DNA of 10,835 bases. Origin: Odoribacteraceae bacterium. Its GTDB lineage: Bacteria; Bacteroidota; Bacteroidia; Bacteroidales; Marinifilaceae. Position 1 is the stretch's first letter; the number at the start of each line of letters is the position of its first letter. A program made the position numbers and the translations under genes. The DNA lies in the NCBI GenBank assembly GCA_031259905.1, contig JAIRKS010000108.1, positions 1 through 10,835 of the forward strand. The letters run 5' to 3'. The notes beneath the pieces are model-generated. The model saw nothing but the letters and a program-made list of their open reading frames with translations, had not been told where the DNA came from and did not search any database. Shown one piece after another: positions 7,097 through 10,835 of this stretch.

Positions 7097-7123
7097 AAAA
7101 AAAAATGGCCACGCTGGCCATTT
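7097..7123 (-). terminator. Rho-independent terminator of efp
   Basis: AAATGGCCA (7103-7111) and TGGCCATTT (7115-7123) form a perfect 9-bp stem with a 3-nt loop. On the minus strand the stem runs into a T tract (complement of the A run 7097-7105). It lies 24 nt past the efp stop and 14 nt past the convergent glycosyltransferase stop, so it may serve both genes, though on the plus strand only three T follow. Confidence 0.9.
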
Positions 7124-7146
7124 CCCCCGTTACACTGCACGCGCGA

Positions 7147-7716
7147 CTACTCTCTCACTCGTTCCAGGTAAGTCTTCTCCGCGGTATTCACGCGGACGCG
7201 GTCGCCGATCTCGACAAAAAGCGGCACCATGATCTTGGCCCCCGTCTCCAGTTCGGCGGACTTCAGCGCGGTAGAAGAGGCGGTATCCCCCCTCAATCCC
7301 GGTTCGGTATACGTCACGGAGAGCACCACGCTGGGCATCAACTCCACGTACAGCTGTGTTTCCGTGTCGGCGTGCACCACCATCTCCACCGCGTCGCCCT
7401 CCTTGAGGAACTCCGGCGCGTTCACCAGCTCTTGCGCGACATTCACCTGCTCGTACGTCTCGGCGTGCATCATCACGTAATCCTCCCCCTCCATGTAGAG
7501 GAACTGGTACGGGCGCCGTTCGATCCGCGCCACGTCAATTTTCACGCCGGAGGTAAACGTGTTCTCGACCACCCTTCCCGTCTTCACGTTTCTCAACTTC
7601 GTTCTCACGAACGCCGGTCCCTTGCCGGGCTTCACGTGTTGGAACTGGGTAATCGTGTAGAGATCATCCTTGAAGACGATACACAAACCATTTCTAAAAT
7701 CAGCCGTTGTTGCCAT
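7147..7716 (-). CDS. efp: Elongation factor P
   Basis: EF-P binds between the P and E sites and restores peptide-bond formation when ribosomes stall on consecutive prolines. The 189-residue length is standard. The three beta-barrel domains are visible: a KOW-like domain I (about 1-62), OB domain II (about 65-127) and OB domain III (about 130-187, with the conserved GDTASSTALKSAELETGA region split at 144-161). The domain I tip reads KPGKGPAF, with K32 where other bacteria carry a modified lysine. No EpmA/EpmB-type modification gene is in the window, so its modification is unknown. The gene starts 66 nt after tsaD; a promoter-like TATCTTCG box lies in that gap, so it may be transcribed both from the tsa operon and on its own. 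The transcript ends at the hairpin at 7103-7123. Confidence 0.96.
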   Translation of the reverse strand: MATTADFRNGLCIVFKDDLYTITQFQHVKPGKGPAFVRTKLRNVKTGRVVENTFTSGVKIDVARIERRPYQFLYMEGEDYVMMHAETYEQVNVAQELVNAPEFLKEGDAVEMVVHADTETQLYVELMPSVVLSVTYTEPGLRGDTASSTALKSAELETGAKIMVPLFVEIGDRVRVNTAEKTYLERVRE

Positions 7717-7757
7717 GTATAGTTACGTTTTAATCGTGATTAATTTTAACAAGTCCG

Positions 7758-7765
7758 CGAAGATA
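7758..7765 (-). promoter_or_regulatory. Candidate -7 promoter element of efp
   Basis: The minus strand reads TATCTTCG followed by CGG in the tsaD-efp gap, 42 nt before the efp ATG at 7716, predicting a leader of about 35 nt. It is identical over 8 nt to the boxes before tRNA-Leu and before the small ORF at 1723. A T-rich stretch 18 nt upstream lies in the end of tsaD, but no clear TTTG is present. Confidence 0.45.
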
Positions 7766-7782
7766 ATCAAGAATCCCGACTC

Positions 7783-8775
7783 TTAAAAATCGCGGATCGT
7801 CAACTGCAACTCCGCCACGGGCGGCGGGAGTATCCCCAGGCGCGCGTAATCGAAAGCGGCCAGCGCGATCATCGCGGCATTATCCGTGGACCAACGCGTC
7901 GGCGGGAGGCACAGTTCCACGCCCGTCTCCTCGCACAACCGGGCCGCCTCCTCGCGCAACCGCGGGCTGGCCGCGACGCCTCCCACGATAACGAAAGAAG
8001 CGGAAGGATAACGCCCCAGCACCAAGCGGGACTTCTTGATCAAGACGTCCATCACGGCCTGCACGAACGACGCCGCGATATCCTCCCGCGTCCCCTCCCC
8101 CGCGGCCTCCACGTGACGCGCCACCGCCGCCTTCAACCCGGAGAAAGAAAAATCACACCCCTTGTCAATCATCGGCCGCGGAAAAGGAATACAGGCACGT
8201 CCCCCGGCGGCCATCCTGTCGACGGCCGGCCCGCCGGGATACCCCGTACCGAGCATCCTCCCCACCTTATCGTAAGACTCGCCGACGGAATCATCGCGGG
8301 TACTCCCCAGCAGCTCGATCCCGGCGGCATCCTTCATGTAAGCCAGCAGCGTGTGCCCTCCCGACACGAGCAACACGGTCGCCGGGTACTTCACGCGACG
8401 CTCCTCGAGATCGGCGCTCCTCAGGTGCCCCCTCAAGTGATTAACGCCAATCACCGGCTTCCCCCACCCCGCGCCCAGCGCCGCCGCCGTGTTCAACCCC
8501 ACCAGCAGCGACCCGACCAGCCCCGGCCCACGCGTCACGGCGATCGCCAGCAAATCGGCAGGCGACACGGCGGCCCGTCCCAGCGCCTCGTGCACCGTCG
8601 GCAAGATCGTCGCCACGTGCGCCCGCGCCGCGAACTCCGGGTAAATACCGCCAAACGCCTCGTGAATCTCCAGTTGAGAAGCAACCACCGACGAGAGTAT
8701 CCTGCCCCCGGCATCGACGACAGCCGCCGCCGTATCATCGCACGAGGTCTCTATTCCGAGTATCAATTCATTCAT
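7783..8775 (-). CDS. tsaD: tRNA N6-adenosine threonylcarbamoyltransferase TsaD
   Basis: TsaD transfers the threonylcarbamoyl group from threonylcarbamoyl-AMP to A37 of ANN-decoding tRNAs, working with TsaB and TsaE in the cytoplasm. The 330-residue protein is full length for the family. It shows the ASKHA-fold phosphate motif GIETSCDDT (7-15), YPEFAARAH (45-53), the metal-binding NHLRGHL with H113 and H117, VSGGHT (137-142), DDSVGESYDK (161-170), GGVAASPRLR (265-274) and STDNAAMIA with metal ligand D298. In NHLRGHL an Arg stands where many homologues have Glu or Ala, but both histidines are kept. The ATG overlaps the tsaC stop by 4 nt (ATGA, 8772-8775), so translation is probably coupled. It is the last tsa gene; efp follows after 66 nt. 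Confidence 0.97.
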   Translation of the reverse strand: MNELILGIETSCDDTAAAVVDAGGRILSSVVASQLEIHEAFGGIYPEFAARAHVATILPTVHEALGRAAVSPADLLAIAVTRGPGLVGSLLVGLNTAAALGAGWGKPVIGVNHLRGHLRSADLEERRVKYPATVLLVSGGHTLLAYMKDAAGIELLGSTRDDSVGESYDKVGRMLGTGYPGGPAVDRMAAGGRACIPFPRPMIDKGCDFSFSGLKAAVARHVEAAGEGTREDIAASFVQAVMDVLIKKSRLVLGRYPSASFVIVGGVAASPRLREEAARLCEETGVELCLPPTRWSTDNAAMIALAAFDYARLGILPPPVAELQLTIRDF

Positions 8776-9368
8776 AAACGAGTAATTTTTTCAATATCCG
8801 CCGCCGGCACGGCCCCGTGACGCTCGATCACGGGAGGCTCGCGCCGGCAATTCACGACAGTCGAGGGAATCTCCCTCCCGCGTCCCCCCTCCACCACGAG
8901 ATCGGGAACGCCGGCCAGCTCCAGCGACGCCTCGCGCGCCTCCAGCGGCGTGCCCCTCCCGTGACGATTCGCGCTAGTCACCAGCAGCGGCCCCGTCTCC
9001 CGCAACACCGCCAGCAGGAACGCGTCATCCGGCAACCGCACCGCCACCTCCTCGCGCCCCTCGAGCCACGCCGCCCGTCGTCCCCCCTCCCGGAAGCCCA
9101 GCACCAGCGTCAACGCGCCCGGCACGAACCGCGACCGCGCCAGACGCCACGCCCCCTCGTTCATCTCCACGCCCAGCAGCTCCAGGTCGGCCACGTCACC
9201 CACCATGACGGGCAGGTTAACCGCCCGCGGGCGGCCCTTCAACGCGAAAAGCCTCTCGACCGCCGCCTCGTCGTCGGGACGCGCCGCCAGCCCGTACACC
9301 GTGTCCGTCGGGAGCAACACCACGCCCCCCGCGCGGAGAACCGCCACCGTCTTCTCGAGATCCTTCAT
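8772..9368 (-). CDS. tsaC: L-threonylcarbamoyladenylate synthase (TsaC/YrdC type)
   Basis: This enzyme makes threonylcarbamoyl-AMP from threonine, bicarbonate and ATP, the first step of t6A synthesis. The 198-residue protein is a single YrdC domain without the C-terminal Sua5 extension, so it is of TsaC length. Motifs: LLPTDTVYGLAA (18-29), the KxR-type substrate site LKGRP (43-47), PGALTLVL (83-90), VAVRLP (108-113), VTSAN (130-134) and IPSTVV (167-172). The gene overlaps tsaB upstream by 4 nt (ATGA, 9365-9368) and tsaD downstream by 4 nt. It sits between tsaB and tsaD, the position rimI often holds in the Firmicutes tsaE-tsaB-rimI-tsaD order. The region is very GC-rich, and the protein is rich in Arg, Ala and Gly. 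Confidence 0.94.
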   Translation of the reverse strand: MKDLEKTVAVLRAGGVVLLPTDTVYGLAARPDDEAAVERLFALKGRPRAVNLPVMVGDVADLELLGVEMNEGAWRLARSRFVPGALTLVLGFREGGRRAAWLEGREEVAVRLPDDAFLLAVLRETGPLLVTSANRHGRGTPLEAREASLELAGVPDLVVEGGRGREIPSTVVNCRREPPVIERHGAVPAADIEKITRL

Positions 9369-10006
9369 AACGTCTGCTCCGTTACCGGGCGCGCGATCGC
9401 CGGGAAACGCGCGGCGCGCGCGGCGAACACCCCCTCGTTCTCGACCAGGAAACGGGCATCCCCGTGCTCCCTCTCCCCGTCCACGAGCGGGATACCGGCC
9501 CGCTCCCCCGCGCGGAGCACCTCGTCACGCCGTGCCCCCGTGACCACGAGCCGTCCCGCCCCGGCCGCCAGCCGCGGGATCACCTCCTCCATCGCCCCGC
9601 GCGCCATCGCGCGGCAACACGCCCCGTCGGCCACGCCGGCGTGGACATCGCCCTTGACGGACTTCACGACGTGAAGCGCCGACAGCCCGTGACGCGCCCA
9701 AGCGTCCATGCCGGCAAGCTCCATCGACGTCACCGGGCACACCGTCACCCCCAGCGCGTAAGCCAGCGCGTTCGCGAAAGCGACACCCGTGCGCACGCGG
9801 CTCGTCCCGCCGGGACCCGTATCGACGACGATGCACCCCACCTCCCGCGCCTCCCTGCCGAGCGCCGCGAGCGCCGCGTCAAGCCGTCCCGCCAGCCCCG
9901 CGGCAGGGGAAAAATCGACGGCGCTCGAGTCGAACAACACCTCGCCGCGCTCCCCGACGACCAGCGCGAACTGTCCCGAGGAAGTAGATATACCCAGCGT
10001 CAACAC
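9365..10006 (-). CDS. tsaB: t6A complex dimerization subunit TsaB
   Basis: TsaB is a catalytically inactive TsaD paralogue that pairs with TsaD and is needed for the TsaBDE complex. The protein, about 213 residues, opens LTLGISTSSGQFALVV and has the family hallmark near residues 62-80, here DTGPGGTSRVRTGVAFANAL; the usual form is GPGSFTGLRIG, so this is a divergent version. KSVKGDVHAGV (115-125) fits the family's next conserved segment. The start is not ATG: either GTG at 10006 or TTG at 10003. TTG would give a 4-nt TTGA overlap with the tsaE stop, matching the ATGA overlaps of the later genes; GTG gives a 7-nt overlap. A longer in-frame start at 10156 would overlap tsaE by about 150 nt and add unrelated residues. 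Identity rests on the N-terminal motif, the GPG motif and the operon position. Confidence 0.88.
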   Translation of the reverse strand: MLTLGISTSSGQFALVVGERGEVLFDSSAVDFSPAAGLAGRLDAALAALGREAREVGCIVVDTGPGGTSRVRTGVAFANALAYALGVTVCPVTSMELAGMDAWARHGLSALHVVKSVKGDVHAGVADGACCRAMARGAMEEVIPRLAAGAGRLVVTGARRDEVLRAGERAGIPLVDGEREHGDARFLVENEGVFAARAARFPAIARPVTEQTL

Positions 10007-10476
10007 GGGAAAAGAGTTAAGCGAGACGCGAGCTTCTCGACATCCAACCTCTCGCCGGGACACCTGAACGTCATCACGCGTCGGTCGCTCCCCGCCTCCC
10101 GCCTGAACGACACCACGAGCGAGGCATCCAGCCACCCGGGAAACTTCAACCCCCACTCCACGAGCGTCACCACCCGCGGGAAATAATCCTCCAGCCCGAG
10201 ATCCTCGTACTCCCCCGTGGTCTCGACCCGGTACAGGTCGACGTGCAGGATCTCCTCGCCCGTCGTCCTGTAAAAATTGGCAATACTAAACGTGGGACTT
10301 GTCACCTCGCCCGTGCACCCGCGCGCCTCCGCGAAACCCTTCACGAAACACGTCTTCCCCGCGCCGAGCTCCCCGTCGAGAACGATCACGTCCCCCGCGC
10401 GAAAAAGGGGAGACAAAAGGGACGCGATCTCCCGCGTCTCCTCCTCGCTCCCCGATACAAACTGAAACTCTTTCAT
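10000..10476 (-). CDS. tsaE: t6A biosynthesis ATPase TsaE
   Basis: TsaE is a small P-loop ATPase that binds TsaBD and resets the complex between catalytic rounds. The 158-residue protein has Walker A GELGAGKT (35-42), SPTFS (60-64), HVDLYR (78-83, the family's acidic motif) and LVEWG (105-109), all standard for TsaE. The ATG at 10476 (MKEFQFVSG) is preceded by AGGAG two bases upstream, one of the few Shine-Dalgarno-like sites in the window. The frame stays open to 10536 but that extension is unrelated. It is the first gene of the tsaE-tsaB-tsaC-tsaD(-efp) unit, and its stop overlaps the tsaB start. Confidence 0.96.
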   Translation of the reverse strand: MKEFQFVSGSEEETREIASLLSPLFRAGDVIVLDGELGAGKTCFVKGFAEARGCTGEVTSPTFSIANFYRTTGEEILHVDLYRVETTGEYEDLGLEDYFPRVVTLVEWGLKFPGWLDASLVVSFRREAGSDRRVMTFRCPGERLDVEKLASRLTLFPC

Positions 10477-10500
10477 GTCTCCTGTATTAATAAGTACTCG

Positions 10501-10508
10501 CGAAAATC
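10501..10508 (-). promoter_or_regulatory. Candidate -7 promoter element of the tsa operon
   Basis: The minus strand reads GATTTTCG followed by CGAG, one base off TAnnTTCG and sharing TTCGCGAG with the lptB box. A TTG lies 20 nt upstream, near the expected -33 position. The box ends 25 nt before the tsaE ATG at 10476. A run of nine T precedes it. Confidence 0.35.
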
Positions 10509-10610
10509 TTAAAAAAAAACGAGAACCGCAATCCACGACCGGCCCGCGGGGGGAACGCGCTCACGCGTGACCTCTTCCCGTCATCGCCCGGCGGGGCAAC
10601 GTGATCGCCC

Positions 10611-10646
10611 GACATTGCCTTGGAATCGCCATTACAAGGCAATGTC
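10611..10646. repeat. 12-bp perfect inverted repeat (hairpin)
   Basis: GACATTGCCTTG (10611-10622) and CAAGGCAATGTC (10635-10646) are exact reverse complements around a 12-nt loop. There is no T run on either strand after it, so it is not an obvious terminator. The arm GGCAATGTC recurs at 10659-10667, linking this hairpin to the repeat array that follows. Confidence 0.85.
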
Positions 10647-10817
10647 TACGTTAGACAGGGCAATGTCCAACTTGGACGGAGGTTCTGTCTCGAGACAGAG
10701 GGGCATTGCAAACTTGCAAAACGGTTTTGCGTCGAAGCAGAGGGGCATTGCAAACTTGCAGAACGGTTCTGCGTCGAAGCAGAGGGGCATTGCAAACTTG
10801 CAAAACGGTTTTGCGTC
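10637..10817. repeat. Tandem 42-bp palindrome-rich repeat array
   Basis: Three units with exact 42-bp period begin at 10701, 10743 and 10785 (the last partial, to 10817). A diverged 43-bp unit precedes them at 10658-10700 and a 21-bp half unit at 10637-10657. Each unit holds overlapping short palindromes: TTGCAA-AC-TTGCAA, then GCAAAAC-G-GTTTTGC, then a weaker one closing with GCAGA. The second unit has GCAGAAC-G-GTTCTGC instead, so both arms changed together. The older unit has GTCCAA-C-TTGGAC and the perfect 16-bp TCTGTCTCGAGACAGA (10684-10699); the half unit has TGTCTA-CGT-TAGACA (10643-10657). The plus strand also has an open frame through the array (10642-10830), but the paired changes favour a structural role. 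The rest of 10477-10610 shows only GC-rich sequence and a 10-bp palindrome at 10561-10570. Confidence 0.85.
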
Positions 10818-10835
10818 TGTCTTACACTAAAAAAA

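Noticed and set aside
9365..10156. TsaB start at 10156
   Set aside because: It would overlap tsaE by about 150 nt and add an unrelated N-terminus before the conserved LTLGIS segment.
8113..10186. Long plus-strand open frames opposite tsaD, tsaC and tsaB
   Set aside because: Arg-, Pro- and His-rich shadow translations of GC-rich genes on the other strand, with no family motifs.
10501..10530. Terminator at the T run upstream of tsaE
   Set aside because: The T run has no stable GC-rich stem directly before it on the minus strand; a promoter-associated AT-rich tract fits better.
10701..10817. CRISPR array
   Set aside because: The units abut directly with no unique spacers and are internally palindromic along their length; no cas genes are nearby.
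10642..10830. Plus-strand repeat protein (units like RGIANLQNGFASKQ)
   Set aside because: The 42-bp period keeps the frame open, but paired substitutions keep hairpins while changing an amino acid, and there is no start signal. Not fully excluded.

Overview
The window looks like a piece of a Bacteroidota chromosome, most likely Bacteroidales. Supporting signs are the trigger factor and LptB sequence types, A-rich translation leaders with almost no Shine-Dalgarno signals, promoter-like boxes close to the Bacteroidota -7 element (TAnnTTTG, seen here mainly as TAnnTTCGC), and a secreted GH2 beta-glucuronidase-like enzyme. Genus is not resolved; the GC-rich housekeeping genes would fit a relatively GC-rich Bacteroidales lineage. 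The window is probably one whole short-read contig: its left end (1-63) is a corrupted Illumina adapter rather than genomic DNA, and its right end runs into a tandem repeat, a usual place for an assembly to break.

Layout from left to right. Positions 64-1723 hold a minus-strand module: a 58-codon small ORF, a membrane-anchored HEAT-like repeat protein, and a second, paralogous membrane protein truncated by the contig end. A terminator follows at 1881-1922. The minus-strand GH2 glycosidase (1996-3801) lies between two intrinsic terminators. Next comes a minus-strand unit with tRNA-Leu(UAG) and trigger factor (tig), preceded upstream by lptB. A single plus-strand gene, a GT2 family glycosyltransferase (6352-7083), diverges from lptB and converges on efp.

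From 10476 down to 7147 the minus strand carries tsaE-tsaB-tsaC-tsaD-efp. The four tsa genes overlap by about 4 nt at each junction. Together they supply every enzyme bacteria need for N6-threonylcarbamoyladenosine (t6A) at position 37 of ANN-decoding tRNAs. EF-P, which rescues ribosomes at polyproline stretches, follows 66 nt downstream with its own candidate promoter and then a strong terminator. With tRNA-Leu and trigger factor, much of the window therefore serves translation and nascent-chain folding.

Upstream of tsaE, 10611-10817 is a non-housekeeping region made of consecutive short palindromes, including a 42-bp tandem unit in which paired substitutions preserve the hairpin. This repeat, the HEAT-like module and the recurrent TTCGC promoter-like boxes are the most interesting unexplained signals. 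No CRISPR array, transposase or phage gene is visible.
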